The notes: generated by a model not told the origin, from the sequence alone. DNA of 64,000 nucleotides from Ammoniphilus sp. YIM 78166 (GCF_004522215.1 NZ_SDLR01000001.1:744001-808000), one strand, 5' to 3'. Counted from the stretch's first letter, positions 26,718 to 36,602 are shown. Numbers and translations: made by a program.

Positions 26718-27071
26718 TTGTCTAATTATAAACTTGTCCTTCGTGTACAGGGTGAGCCTTATCATATTTTCTCTCATTATTTAGAGGAAGAACAGTTTGT
26801 ATACAGCGATTTTATGGTGACCAAAGAAACTACCCCGTTTTTTCTGTACCAGCTTGGGGTGACAAAAATGGCCTTGCAGATCTACAACTATCGCAAGACA
26901 TTCAATCCTTCGGAATGGCTCTTTGAACGCGGAGTCCATATCGTTCGGGAAATGATTGAACAAGGAGAATCTCGCCCTTCTGGCATCATCACAAGCTGGG
27001 AGATGAGCCAGCAGCAATATGACTGGAGAAAGTTAGAAAACATTGATCTTACAAAGTCCTATACACAATAG
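26718..27071 (+). CDS. uncharacterised 117-residue protein upstream of RNase J
   Basis: Soluble, aromatic-rich protein (YKLVLRVQGEPYHIFSHYLE) of unknown family. The start is TTG 26718 after AAGGAGATGATGAAAC. It is not the RpoY subunit that precedes rnjA in B. subtilis. It is 14 nt before RNase J and probably co-transcribed from TATAAT at 26553. Confidence 0.6.
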   Translation: MSNYKLVLRVQGEPYHIFSHYLEEEQFVYSDFMVTKETTPFFLYQLGVTKMALQIYNYRKTFNPSEWLFERGVHIVREMIEQGESRPSGIITSWEMSQQQYDWRKLENIDLTKSYTQ

Positions 27072-27085
27072 ATGAGGTGATCTTG

Positions 27086-28807
27086 TTGTCAGAGTCCGTT
27101 ATCTCAATTTTTGCCCTAGGTGGTTTGGGGGAGATTGGGAAAAATATGTATGTCATTCAGTACGGGGATGAAATTGTCGTCGTTGACAGCGGCGGTAAGT
27201 TCCCAGATGAGGAGTTGCCGGGAGTCGATCTTGTGATTCCTGATATCTCTTATCTTGAAGACAACCAAGAAAAGATTAAAGGCATTTTCCTTACTCACGG
27301 TCATGAAGACCATATCGGGGCCCTGCCCTATGTGCTTAAAAAGCTAAAAGTCCCAGTTTACGGAGCCCCTCTTACGATTGGCTTAGTAGAGGCTAAATTG
27401 AAGGAGCATCATCTGCTGCGCGATAGTGTCCTGCATGTGATCAACCCAAACGATACCCTCGAATTTGGACTTATCAAGCTAAGCTTTTTCACAACTAATC
27501 ATACGATCCCAGACTCTCTAGGGATAGCCGTACATACACCGGAAGGAGCCATCGTTCATACTGGTGATTTTAAATTTGACTTAACCCCAATGGGTAATCC
27601 GTCAGATTTTAGGAAAATGGCACAGCTCGGAGAAAGTGGACGCGTATTAGCCTTATTGTCCGATAGTACGAATAGTCAAAGGGAAGGCGGAACACCTTCC
27701 GAAAGAATCGTCGGCGAATCCATTAATCATATATTCCATCATGCACAGGGGCGGATTCTTTTCTCCACCTTCGCTTCGAATGTATATCGACTGCAACAAG
27801 TTGTCCAAGCAGCCATCTCTTATGGAAGGAAGATTGCCCTTATCGGGCGCAGCATGGAGAAGGTGTTTGAGATTGCACAACGTCTAGGCTATATTAGGGC
27901 ACCAAAAGAAATATTAATTGAAACCAAGCAGATTGATAACTATAAGCCTGAACAAGTCGTCGTTCTCTGTACGGGAAGTCAAGGAGAACCGATGGCCGCG
28001 CTTACTCGTATTGCTCAAGGCTCTCATCGGCAAATCAAGATTATCCCTGGGGATACCGTTGTGTTTTCCTCTTCCCCCATCCCCGGAAATGATGTTGCGA
28101 TCAATCGAACCATTAACCTACTTTTCCGCGCGGGGGCAGATGTAATCTACGGAAATCAGTTAGAGATCCACGCCTCCGGTCACGGCAGTCAAGAAGACTT
28201 GAAGATGATGCTCAACCTCATGAAGCCGAAGTATTTTATTCCGATCCATGGGGAGTACCGGATGCTGGTTCAGCACGGGAAGCTGGCACAAGAAATTGGG
28301 ATCCCATCGGAAAATACATTTATTATGGAGATTGGTGATGTCTTCCGCTATACGAAGTCCTACGCTGCAGCTACCGTTGCTGTAGAGCGGAAAGCGGTGA
28401 GTGCAGGAGTGGTGTTGGTTGATGGAAGTGGAGTCGGTGACGTAGGGAATATTGTACTGCGCGATCGTAAGCGATTCTCTCAAGACGGTGTAATGATCGT
28501 GGTTCTAACCGTGGATATGCAAAATAAGAAGTTGATGTCTGGTCCCGATTTAGTCACCCGTGGATTCGTCTACGTTCGAGAGTCAGAGGACATGCTGAGG
28601 GAAGCGTCGCAGCTAACGAGAGGAACCATCTTGCGGTTGTTGGATAAAGGCGTAACGTCGTGGTCAGAATGGAAGGGGCAAATTTCCAATACACTGTCTC
28701 CCTACTTCTTATCCAAGACCAATCGCAGTCCCATGATTATTCCCATTATCATGGAGCCTAAAGATGAGGCTCAACCTCTAGAAGAAGAGAGGGTTCCTAA
28801 AGCTTAA
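27086..28807 (+). CDS. rnj: ribonuclease J
   Basis: 573 residues, beta-CASP metallo-beta-lactamase nuclease: 5'-3' exonuclease and endonuclease of mRNA decay and rRNA maturation. The zinc motif H71-G-H73-E-D75-H76 is intact, with FKFD, STFASNV and IHGEYR downstream and a C-terminal domain from about 460. Intact HGHEDH favours a catalytically active J1-type over the degenerate J2. TTG 27086 follows GAGGTG at 6 nt. Whether it is the only RNase J is unknown. Confidence 0.9.
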   Translation: MSESVISIFALGGLGEIGKNMYVIQYGDEIVVVDSGGKFPDEELPGVDLVIPDISYLEDNQEKIKGIFLTHGHEDHIGALPYVLKKLKVPVYGAPLTIGLVEAKLKEHHLLRDSVLHVINPNDTLEFGLIKLSFFTTNHTIPDSLGIAVHTPEGAIVHTGDFKFDLTPMGNPSDFRKMAQLGESGRVLALLSDSTNSQREGGTPSERIVGESINHIFHHAQGRILFSTFASNVYRLQQVVQAAISYGRKIALIGRSMEKVFEIAQRLGYIRAPKEILIETKQIDNYKPEQVVVLCTGSQGEPMAALTRIAQGSHRQIKIIPGDTVVFSSSPIPGNDVAINRTINLLFRAGADVIYGNQLEIHASGHGSQEDLKMMLNLMKPKYFIPIHGEYRMLVQHGKLAQEIGIPSENTFIMEIGDVFRYTKSYAAATVAVERKAVSAGVVLVDGSGVGDVGNIVLRDRKRFSQDGVMIVVLTVDMQNKKLMSGPDLVTRGFVYVRESEDMLREASQLTRGTILRLLDKGVTSWSEWKGQISNTLSPYFLSKTNRSPMIIPIIMEPKDEAQPLEEERVPKA

Positions 28808-28820
28808 AGCCCCACTTTCT

Positions 28821-28876
28821 AAAAGGCTGTTCCCTAAGCATCGGTTTTTGCCGACCTTTAGAGACAGCCTTTTCTT
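28821..28876 (+). terminator. terminator of the RNase J operon
   Basis: AAAAGGCTGT pairs with ACAGCCTTTT. A TCGG/CCGA inner stem lies in the loop. Confidence 0.82.
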
Positions 28877-28930
28877 CATCATCGGATTCGCTGTTTCCAT
28901 TTGACAAAGAATGAAGGAGGAAGAGGAAAA

Positions 28931-29914
28931 ATGAATCAACCAAAGGTTGTGGTTACCAGAAGAATACCGCTGCAAGCAATGGAATTGATAAGGCCGCATG
29001 CAACCATATTCCTATGGGACAAGGAGGAAGAGCCGATTCCACAAAACGTATTGCTTCAGGAAGCAAGAGATGCCGTGGCCATCTATACCAATGTAGCGGA
29101 TAAAATTGACCGGGAGATAATCGAGGCTGCCCCTCAATTAAAGGTAGTCAGTACCATGGCTGTCGGATACGACAACATTGATATTGCGGCCGCTACAGCA
29201 AGAGGGATAGCAGTAGGCCATACACCAGGCGTTTTAACGGAAACCACGGCAGACCTTACTTTCGCTTTACTCATGGCAACGGCGCGCCGAGTCGCAGAAG
29301 GTCATGACTTTGTCAAAGCAGGCAAATGGGCCAGCTGGGCACCCATGCTTTTAACGGGTCAGGATATTTATGGAGCCACAATCGGAATTATTGGTCTAGG
29401 CAGAATTGGAGAAGCGGTTGCCAGGAGAGCGGCCGGATTTGGCATGAACATTCTTTATTACAATCGTAATCCACGCCCGGAAGTAGAAGCTGAGCTAGGG
29501 GCAAGATATGTTGAGTTAGAAGCTCTTCTCCGGCAATCCGACTATGTGGTGCTGCTTGCGCCGGGCGGCGGAGGAACCTATCGGTTAATGGGGGCAAGAG
29601 AGTTTGGTTTAATGAAGCCGAATGCCATCTTTATCAATACATCAAGAGGAACGAATGTGGATGAAACCGCTCTGTACGATGCGTTAAAGAATGGATCCAT
29701 TTGGGCTGCGGGATTGGATGTATTTGATGTAGAGCCGGTGCCACTCCATCATCCGCTGCTTAGTCTGCCGAATGTTACCGTTCTCCCCCACATTGGGAGC
29801 GCCAGCATTGCAACAAGGACAAGAATGGCCGTCATGGCTGCACAAAATTTGGTAGCGGGGCTTATGGATGAAGTCCTGCCTCATGTTGTGAATCCGCAAG
29901 TCTATGAAAAGTAA
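28931..29914 (+). CDS. D-2-hydroxyacid dehydrogenase (glyoxylate/hydroxypyruvate reductase type)
   Basis: 327 residues. NAD-binding GLGRIG near 150, catalytic Arg in INTSRG, Glu in DVFDVEPVPLHHP and His in LPHIGSAS complete the family set. The sequence is closest in pattern to glycerate dehydrogenase/glyoxylate reductase. Start ATG 28931 follows GAAGGAGGAAGAGG. It is followed closely by larB, so a link to lactate or glycolate metabolism is possible. Confidence 0.86.
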   Translation: MNQPKVVVTRRIPLQAMELIRPHATIFLWDKEEEPIPQNVLLQEARDAVAIYTNVADKIDREIIEAAPQLKVVSTMAVGYDNIDIAAATARGIAVGHTPGVLTETTADLTFALLMATARRVAEGHDFVKAGKWASWAPMLLTGQDIYGATIGIIGLGRIGEAVARRAAGFGMNILYYNRNPRPEVEAELGARYVELEALLRQSDYVVLLAPGGGGTYRLMGAREFGLMKPNAIFINTSRGTNVDETALYDALKNGSIWAAGLDVFDVEPVPLHHPLLSLPNVTVLPHIGSASIATRTRMAVMAAQNLVAGLMDEVLPHVVNPQVYEK

Positions 29915-29950
29915 AGGTTCATATAATAAGGGTGTGGAGGAGAAGAGTCC

Positions 29951-30709
29951 ATGAGTGAACAGCTTAGATGGTTATTGAAGAAAGTGGCGGAAGGTCAGTT
30001 GGATCCCGGCGAAGCCTACGATGAATTAAAGCGATTCGAAGATTTAGGGTTCGTGAAGATTGATCAGCATCGGAAGGAGAGAAAGGGTTTTCCTGAAGTG
30101 ATCTATGGCGAAAGCAAAACAGCGGTTCAAATCACAAGGATTTTTGAATCGATGATGAATGTATATGAAGTCGTTCTCGCTACTAGGGTTTCACCGGAAA
30201 AAGCAGAAGAGATCCTTTGTCGTTTACCTCGCTTGAAGTATTGCAAAGAATCAAAAACCCTTCTACATGCGAGGAAACCGCTTGAGCCGCAATATCAAGG
30301 GACAGTTGGGATTCTCTGTGCAGGCACCTCAGATCTTCCGGTAGCGAAGGAAGCCGTCGTTACCGCTCAGGCCATGGGAAACCCTGTGAAGGAATTCTAC
30401 GACATTGGTGTTGCGGGAATCCATCGCCTATTTCATCATTTAGATGACATTAAAACCTGCCGTGTACTTATCTGTATCGCAGGTATGGAGGCTGCTTTAC
30501 CCAGCGTGGTAGGAGGATTGTGTCACCAGCCGATTATTGCGGTACCCACTAGTGTGGGATACGGAAGTCATTTTGGAGGCGTCACGGCTTTGCTGTCCAT
30601 GCTTAATTCCTGCTCTTCTGGCATTACGGTCGTCAATATTGATAACGGATTTGGAGCAGCTTATGCAGCTACTTTAATTAATCGCTTGGGTGAGGGGGTG
30701 AGCGTTTGA
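29951..30709 (+). CDS. larB: pyridinium-3,5-biscarboxylic acid mononucleotide synthase
   Basis: 252 residues. LarB carboxylates and hydrolyses nicotinic acid adenine dinucleotide as first step of the nickel-pincer cofactor of lactate racemase. The C-terminal part is PurE-like: ILCAGTSDLPVAKEA, then CIAGMEAALPSVVGGL and VPTSVGYGSHFGG. ATG 29951 follows GGAGGAGAAG. Its stop overlaps the TTG start of larE. Confidence 0.93.
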   Translation: MSEQLRWLLKKVAEGQLDPGEAYDELKRFEDLGFVKIDQHRKERKGFPEVIYGESKTAVQITRIFESMMNVYEVVLATRVSPEKAEEILCRLPRLKYCKESKTLLHARKPLEPQYQGTVGILCAGTSDLPVAKEAVVTAQAMGNPVKEFYDIGVAGIHRLFHHLDDIKTCRVLICIAGMEAALPSVVGGLCHQPIIAVPTSVGYGSHFGGVTALLSMLNSCSSGITVVNIDNGFGAAYAATLINRLGEGVSV

Positions 30710-31512
30710 TTCACCAAGAAAAACTAATAAAGTTAAACCAAATCCTTGGGGAGATGGAGAACGTCGTGGTTGCTTTTTCAGGTGGCGTAGATAGTACGTT
30801 TCTTTTAAAAGCAGCGCTCGATTGCTTGGGCCCTCAGCATGTACTGGCCGTTACCGCGGATTCAGAGACCTATCCCTCCAGTGAACTGATGGAAGCGAAG
30901 CGGATCGCTGAAGAATTGGGGGCCCGACATCAAGTCATCGAAACATCGGAGCTGTCCATCCCAGGATATTCAGAAAATACGAAGAATCGTTGCTATTTTT
31001 GTAAAAAGAATCTCTTTGAACATTTAGTTCCAATCATGAAGGAACAAGGATACCAAAATATCGTTTTTGGCTTAATTGCCGATGATTTAAGCGAGCATAG
31101 ACCTGGAACCCTTGCGGCAAAAGAAATGGGAGTAAGAGGGCCTCTACAGGAAGCCCTCTTATTAAAAGAAGAGATTCGGGAGCTATCAAGAGAACGAGGA
31201 TTATCTACCTGGAATAAGCCTTCTTTTGCCTGCCTTTCGTCCCGCATTGCCTATGGAGAGCCTATTACGTTAGAGAAGTTGTCCAAAGTTGATCAATCCG
31301 AGCAATTTCTAAGAGGGTTGGGTATTCGACAGGTACGTGTCCGAACCCATGGGGATATTGCACGAATTGAAGTGGAGGGGAAGGATATGCCTATTCTCTT
31401 GGAACGGTATAAGGAAGTCGCACAGACCATCCAAGGTTATGGCTATACCTATGTCACGCTCGATCTCTTCGGCTATCAGAGTGGCAGCATGAACAAAGTA
31501 CTTAATAACTAA
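30706..31512 (+). CDS. larE: ATP-dependent sacrificial sulfur transferase LarE
   Basis: 268 residues. PP-loop AFSGGVDST at 23-31. C176 in KPSFACLSSR aligns with the cysteine that LarE sacrifices to thiolate the pincer precursor. A second Cys pair occurs in NRCYFCK (96-99). Starts at TTG 30706, overlapping larB by 4 nt. A terminator follows, and no larC or larA is adjacent. Confidence 0.93.
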   Translation: MIHQEKLIKLNQILGEMENVVVAFSGGVDSTFLLKAALDCLGPQHVLAVTADSETYPSSELMEAKRIAEELGARHQVIETSELSIPGYSENTKNRCYFCKKNLFEHLVPIMKEQGYQNIVFGLIADDLSEHRPGTLAAKEMGVRGPLQEALLLKEEIRELSRERGLSTWNKPSFACLSSRIAYGEPITLEKLSKVDQSEQFLRGLGIRQVRVRTHGDIARIEVEGKDMPILLERYKEVAQTIQGYGYTYVTLDLFGYQSGSMNKVLNN

Positions 31513-31548
31513 CCCGGCTCGATTTTTAAGAGCCGGGTTTTTTCTTTT
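31511..31548 (+). terminator. terminator of larB-larE
   Basis: AACCCGGCTC pairs with GAGCCGGGTT, followed by TTTTTCTTTTT. Confidence 0.92.
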
Positions 31549-31631
31549 TACGGAAGAAAGTTATTCATGATCTGTTCATATAAGAATGTTACTATTAGTC
31601 TAGAATGTTAGTAGAAAGAAGAGGTGGAGAT

Positions 31632-32408
31632 GTGAAGAACTATCTGGTAAAAACCATTACAGCCTTATCGGGCTTATCTTTTCTTGTCTTGCTGTTTGGG
31701 TTCGGCTGGACGATCCAAAGTCATTTTTTCGGTACGGTAGCCGCAACGGTCACTCAAACAGAAGCGACGACATCCCAAAAGATAACGGATGGAACCACCA
31801 TTGTTGCTTTAGGGGATTCGCTTACTCGAGGTACAGGGGATTCCAATGGCAAGGGTTATGTTGGCTATCTCGTAGATCTACTGGAAGAGAAAACGGGGGA
31901 AAAAGTGGTCCTTCATAACTTTGGCGTGAAAGGCTACCGTTCTGACCAACTATTAGAGCTAGTCAAGCAAGCCGAAATTCAGAGACAGGTAAAAGAAGCG
32001 GACTACATTGTGATGACGATCGGGGGAAATGACCTTTTCCGTGGCGGGCGCACGTTAATTGATCTGGATCCGACAAAGATTGATGAGCTTCGAACCGAGT
32101 ATATGGAGAATTTTAAACTGGTCATGACGGAGCTAAGAGCGGTAAACCCTGAAGCCACGATCTATTATCTTGGCTTGTACAATCCCTTTATTGAGTTAGG
32201 AGATTCGGACATCACGACAAAAGCCGTTCGTCAATGGAACTATGAAACCAATGAATGGCTCGATCAAGATCGGCGTACTGTGTTTGTGCCAACCTTTGAT
32301 TTATTTCAATTAGAGGTGGACGACTTTTTATTCTCTGATAAATTTCACCCTAATACCAGAGGGTACGAGATGATGGCGGAGCGTCTTGCCTCATTGATCA
32401 TGAAATAG
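31632..32408 (+). CDS. secreted or membrane-anchored GDSL/SGNH lipase-esterase
   Basis: 258 residues. An N-terminal hydrophobic helix (about 8-32) is a signal anchor. SGNH blocks: GDSLTRG (Ser nucleophile), GGNDLFRGG (Asn), and DKFHPN (Asp and His). Similar to Bacillus YtpA/YqeF-type SGNH proteins; a lipid or cell-envelope ester is the likely substrate. GTG 31632 follows GAGGTGGAGAT. The next genes encode an ABC exporter 15 nt downstream. Confidence 0.82.
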   Translation: MKNYLVKTITALSGLSFLVLLFGFGWTIQSHFFGTVAATVTQTEATTSQKITDGTTIVALGDSLTRGTGDSNGKGYVGYLVDLLEEKTGEKVVLHNFGVKGYRSDQLLELVKQAEIQRQVKEADYIVMTIGGNDLFRGGRTLIDLDPTKIDELRTEYMENFKLVMTELRAVNPEATIYYLGLYNPFIELGDSDITTKAVRQWNYETNEWLDQDRRTVFVPTFDLFQLEVDDFLFSDKFHPNTRGYEMMAERLASLIMK

Positions 32409-32422
32409 GAGGAGAGAAAGAG

Positions 32423-33334
32423 ATGAGCGAAATCACATTAGCGGTGAGAGGATTACGCAAGGTCATTGGTAAAAAGGAAATTATTAAAGGAATCGACTTC
32501 GAGCTGAAGAGAGGAGAAGTGTTTGGGTTCTTAGGTCCGAACGGCGCCGGTAAAACCACCACCATTCGGATGCTGGTCAGTTTAATCAAGCCGACTTCGG
32601 GATCCATCGAAATATGCGGGTATGATGTAGAGACCGACTTTATCCAAGCGATGAGTCAATTAGGCTGTATCGTAGAAAACCCGGAATTATACCCTTATTT
32701 GACAGGCTGGGAAAATCTTGAGCATTTTGCTAGAATGCTACCTGAGTCCGATATACAGCATATGAATGATGTGGTCAAGCTGGTGCGCTTGCAGGAACGG
32801 ATTCATGATCCGGTAAAAACCTATTCTTTGGGCATGAGGCAGCGGCTAGGGATTGCGCAAGCCCTTCTCGGAAAGCCGAGGGTACTGATCCTCGACGAAC
32901 CGACAAATGGTCTCGATCCCGCAGGAATTCGGGAGATGCGTAGTTTTATCCGTTACCTGGCTGAGGAGGAAGGCTTAAGCGTGTTGGTTTCTAGCCACTT
33001 GTTAAGTGAAATTCAGCTTATGTGTGATCGGGTGGCGATCATTTCAAGAGGAGAGGTTATTAAGGTGGATACGGTGGATTCCCTTCTTTCCTTGCAAGAA
33101 CGATTAATTTGGAGAGTCGGCCCGTTGGAAAAGGCCAAAGCGATTCTTGAACAATGGACACCTGTCACGGAAGGAGCCGATGGGACTTTAATTACTTTAT
33201 ATGATGAGGAACAAGCTGCAGGGTGGAATAGAAGCCTCGTGGAGCATGGGATCGCAGTGAAAGAAATGCAAAGGAAGCTCCCTGCTCTAGAGGATCTGTT
33301 CCTGGAGTTGACAGGAGGCGAAACGGTTGATTAA
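32423..33334 (+). CDS. ABC-2 type exporter ATP-binding protein
   Basis: 303 residues. Walker A GPNGAGKTTT near 39-48, signature YSLGMRQRLGIAQALLG, Walker B VLILDEPTNGLDP, His-loop SSHLL. A C-terminal regulatory part follows (after about 225) as in drug or bacitracin-type exporters. It overlaps the permease gene by 8 nt. The substrate is unknown. Confidence 0.88.
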   Translation: MSEITLAVRGLRKVIGKKEIIKGIDFELKRGEVFGFLGPNGAGKTTTIRMLVSLIKPTSGSIEICGYDVETDFIQAMSQLGCIVENPELYPYLTGWENLEHFARMLPESDIQHMNDVVKLVRLQERIHDPVKTYSLGMRQRLGIAQALLGKPRVLILDEPTNGLDPAGIREMRSFIRYLAEEEGLSVLVSSHLLSEIQLMCDRVAIISRGEVIKVDTVDSLLSLQERLIWRVGPLEKAKAILEQWTPVTEGADGTLITLYDEEQAAGWNRSLVEHGIAVKEMQRKLPALEDLFLELTGGETVD

Positions 33335-34307
33335 GCTGGTTCAAAATGAAATGTTAAAGCTTGTGCGAAAGAAAAAATTGCTCGTTATTGCGCTTATCAT
33401 AGGAGTGCTCGTTTCACTGTTTACGTATGCCCAGTTTAAGATCGTGGAAAGAACGGTGGAGAGGTTAGGAGAGGTAGATTGGCGAACGACGCTTCAGCAG
33501 CAAATCATAGATACGCAAAACCGTCTCACCAGCAGCCGAATTTCTGACGAGTGGCGAAGCCAGCTTCAGCTGCGCATACAACAGCAGCAATACTATCTAG
33601 ATCAAGATATTAACCCCATGGAACCAGGTGCCCCTACCTTTATGCGTATGTTTGCGGAAAACTCCATTAACTTGTTTATCCCGTTAATGGTCATGGTGGT
33701 GGCGGCAGATTTAGTATCCTCTGAACGCAGTGCAGGGACGGTGAAGCTTCTGCTCACTAGACCGGTAAAGCGCTGGAAGATCTTGATGAGCAAGTACATC
33801 TCCCTGGTGCTGTCCGTTTCGTTTATCGTAGCAATATTCGGTGTCCTATCGTACCTGATTTCGGGTATCGTCTTTGGCTATGGTGGCTGGAAGGCCCCTG
33901 TGATCACTGGATTTACCGTGGAGGGAGGGGAGCTCAATACAGCTGGAGTCCATTTAATTCCGCAATGGCAGTATTTGTTTATGGTGTTTGGCTTGGTCTG
34001 GTTCGTCGCCCTGGTGGTAGGGACGCTTACCTTTATGCTATCCGTCCTCATGAGAAGCACGGCTGCGGGAATGGGCGTCATGCTAGCTGCTTTAATTGCC
34101 GGTGCCATCCTCAATAACATGGTCGCTTCATGGGAATCGGCGAAGTACTTGTTCATGATCAATTTAAAAATAACAGATTACTTGGCAGGAAATACCCCGC
34201 CTATTGAAGGGATGACGCTAGGGTTTTCCTTGGTTGTGTTAGCGGCATGGGGACTGGCCGCCCTGGCTGTCTCGTTTAGCGTGTTTACTAGACAGGATGT
34301 GTATTAA
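33327..34307 (+). CDS. ABC-2 type exporter permease
   Basis: 326 residues. Helix 1 about 20-40, a large soluble loop about 45-105 rich in Gln, then five more helices ending in a short tail. TTG 33327 is inside the ATPase gene end. With the ATPase it forms an exporter. The SGNH esterase upstream and the two-component system downstream (convergent) may be functionally linked but this is context only. Confidence 0.82.
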   Translation: MIKLVQNEMLKLVRKKKLLVIALIIGVLVSLFTYAQFKIVERTVERLGEVDWRTTLQQQIIDTQNRLTSSRISDEWRSQLQLRIQQQQYYLDQDINPMEPGAPTFMRMFAENSINLFIPLMVMVVAADLVSSERSAGTVKLLLTRPVKRWKILMSKYISLVLSVSFIVAIFGVLSYLISGIVFGYGGWKAPVITGFTVEGGELNTAGVHLIPQWQYLFMVFGLVWFVALVVGTLTFMLSVLMRSTAAGMGVMLAALIAGAILNNMVASWESAKYLFMINLKITDYLAGNTPPIEGMTLGFSLVVLAAWGLAALAVSFSVFTRQDVY

Positions 34308-34317
34308 TTAACCGAGC

Positions 34318-34366
34318 AAAAAGGCTATCCTCACTCGTCTTCTGACGGTGGGATAGCCTTTTTCAC
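34318..34366. terminator. bidirectional terminator
   Basis: AAAGGCTATCC pairs with GGATAGCCTTT around a 20-nt loop; T-runs follow on both strands. It serves the exporter and the sensor kinase. Confidence 0.87.
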
Positions 34367-35757
34367 TTTGCTAATGGCAGTGTAAACCGGAACGAAGTCC
34401 CTTTACCCAGCTCACTCTCAACCCCAATTGGGCTTTCGTGCTTTTCTAGGATTTGTTTTACAATAGACAGACCGATACCGGTACCGAGCTTTTTGCTTCT
34501 GGCTTTATCCACTTTGTAAAAGCGGTCCCAAATAAACTGAATATCTTCTTCTTTAATTCCCATTCCGTAATCCCGGATTTCGAGAGAGGCTCTATCCCCT
34601 TTGGTGAGGGTAACATCAATTTGTCCTCCTGGTTTAGAAAAGTTAATGGCATTTTGCAGGAGATTGACTAGGACTTGCTCAATTCGGTCAGGGTCGGCGA
34701 AGACCTCAATATCTTCTTCTTCATCCGTGATTAGCCCAATTTCCACCTGGTGATCTGCCATGTAGGGCTCCATTTTGGCAATCACCCTTCTAACCAGTTC
34801 CGAAAAATTAAAAGGAATGGACTGGAGTTCATAATGCCCGGACTCCAGTTTCGAAATATCGAGCAGGTCGTTGACGAGTTTAATCAAGCGATTGGTTTCG
34901 TTTTTAATAATCGTTAGGTAATGATCCTGGCGTTGCTTCGGGATCGTTCCATCGATGAGAGCTTGGGCAAATCCATGTATGGAGGTTAATGGAGACCGCA
35001 GATCATGGGATACATTGGCTACGAAATCCTTTCGCATTTGATCTAGGCTTGCTAATTCTTTTGCCATATAGTTAAGGGACATACCTAATTGTCCGATCTC
35101 ATCCTTGGATTCAATTTGAACTCGCTGATTAAAATTTCCTTTAGCGAAAGCCAACGCAATTTTACTCATTTCGGTTAGTGATGAAGTTAATCGTTTAGAA
35201 ATAAAGAATAGAGAAGCAGCGGTTACGAGTATTGTAATGACTAATCCCAAAAGAAAGTTCAGCTTTCTTTGCAAGATCTCTTTTTCAAATCCATAAGAAA
35301 TCATTACCAGGACTTTTTCCGTTCTTGCATGAGGAATGGGTACAGCAGCAAGAAGGGCGTACTGGTTCATTTCTTTCAATTTGACTTTTTGGATGATCTG
35401 CTTGCCTTGGAAAGCGGAATTGTAATATTCATGGTCAAGCGATAAGGATACTGGGGGTTGTCCCGCGTGATAGAGGACTTCTCCGTTTTTCCCTATGAGA
35501 TAAAATACCTTGTCCTGTCGGGCAATACTCATCTCCAGGGATTCAATAATGACTTCATGCTCCCACCCTTGCTCGTGGGCATGCCGAATATATTCGGCTA
35601 CCGTCTGCGCTTGCTCTGAGAGCTCGTGGCGGTGGCTTGCTGTGAGCCTATTTTCGATCAACAAGTAGGAAACAAAAGAAAATACGGAAAAAGAAAGAAA
35701 CAAGATAAGCAGATAGGTTAGAAACAGCTTCATAAAGATACTTTTCTTAAAAATCAT
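34363..35757 (-). CDS. sensor histidine kinase
   Basis: 464 residues. Helix 1 about 8-35, an extracytoplasmic sensor about 36-165, helix 2 about 166-186, HAMP about 187-240, HisKA with phospho-acceptor H251 (NVSHDLRSPLTS), and HATPase with DRIEQVLVNLLQNAINFS and GTGIGLSIVKQ. The overall layout resembles WalK/ResE-type kinases. Start ATG 35757 overlaps the response regulator stop. Confidence 0.91.
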   Translation of the reverse strand: MIFKKSIFMKLFLTYLLILFLSFSVFSFVSYLLIENRLTASHRHELSEQAQTVAEYIRHAHEQGWEHEVIIESLEMSIARQDKVFYLIGKNGEVLYHAGQPPVSLSLDHEYYNSAFQGKQIIQKVKLKEMNQYALLAAVPIPHARTEKVLVMISYGFEKEILQRKLNFLLGLVITILVTAASLFFISKRLTSSLTEMSKIALAFAKGNFNQRVQIESKDEIGQLGMSLNYMAKELASLDQMRKDFVANVSHDLRSPLTSIHGFAQALIDGTIPKQRQDHYLTIIKNETNRLIKLVNDLLDISKLESGHYELQSIPFNFSELVRRVIAKMEPYMADHQVEIGLITDEEEDIEVFADPDRIEQVLVNLLQNAINFSKPGGQIDVTLTKGDRASLEIRDYGMGIKEEDIQFIWDRFYKVDKARSKKLGTGIGLSIVKQILEKHESPIGVESELGKGTSFRFTLPLAK

Positions 35758-36437
35758 TTGGGGACCTCAAATTTATACCCGATTCCGCGAATGGTGCGCA
35801 GCGACCATCCTTTGTGATCTTCACCTAATTTTTCCCGGATTCGCTTAATGTGGACATCTACGGTCCGCGCATCACCGACATAGTCGTAGCCCCATATCTG
35901 GTCCAGTATCTGCTGGCGGGTAAAAACTTGGTTCGAATGTGAAGCTAAAAAATGGAGTAACTCCATTTCCTTAGGTGCCATAATCACTTCTTTTCCATTG
36001 GTCAGGACTTTATTTTCCCGGTTACTCAGAATGAAGGAGGGCAGGACAACGATCTCCTCGCTCATGATATGAGGATTGCTTCGCTTCAGGACAGCTTTGA
36101 CGCGGGCCATTAACTCTTTTGGATCAAAGGGCTTCACTAAGTAGTCGTCGGTTCCTAGATCAAACCCTTTGATCTTATCGTAGCTCTCGCCTTTACCCGT
36201 AAGCATGATAATGGGTGTTTTGTAATCTTTGCGGATTTCCTGACAGATCTCCCAGCCATCGAGCTCTGGGAGCATGATATCTAAAATGACGAGATCGGGG
36301 AGAAGCTCGTAGTACCGGTCTAACCCTTTAATTCCGCTGTGCTCGGCATATATCGTATAGCCTTGTTTCTCACCGTATAGGGTTACTAACTCACAAATAT
36401 GCGGATCGTCATCAATGATTAGGATTTTGATTTCCAT
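35754..36437 (-). CDS. OmpR-family response regulator
   Basis: 227 residues. Receiver domain with acidic pocket D9-D11, phospho-acceptor D53 (LVILDIMLPELDGW) and K in LVKPFDPKEL. C-terminal winged helix ends DVHIKRIREKLG...TIRGIGYKFE. ATG 36437 is preferred over 36446 because AAGGGGG is 10 nt away. Its stop overlaps the kinase start (ATGA). Confidence 0.91.
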   Translation of the reverse strand: MEIKILIIDDDPHICELVTLYGEKQGYTIYAEHSGIKGLDRYYELLPDLVILDIMLPELDGWEICQEIRKDYKTPIIMLTGKGESYDKIKGFDLGTDDYLVKPFDPKELMARVKAVLKRSNPHIMSEEIVVLPSFILSNRENKVLTNGKEVIMAPKEMELLHFLASHSNQVFTRQQILDQIWGYDYVGDARTVDVHIKRIREKLGEDHKGWSLRTIRGIGYKFEVPK

Positions 36438-36602
36438 TGATCTCATTCCCCCTTAGTGAGAATATACCATGCGAATATGAACGGAGAATGAATAATGTAT
36501 TCTTCTCGCGATTATGGCGGGGCGTTTCGCGATTTTAGCTGAATGTCTCGAGGTTGTTAAAGAGACTTTCGCGGCACCAGATGCTGAAAAAAAACCGATA
36601 TC

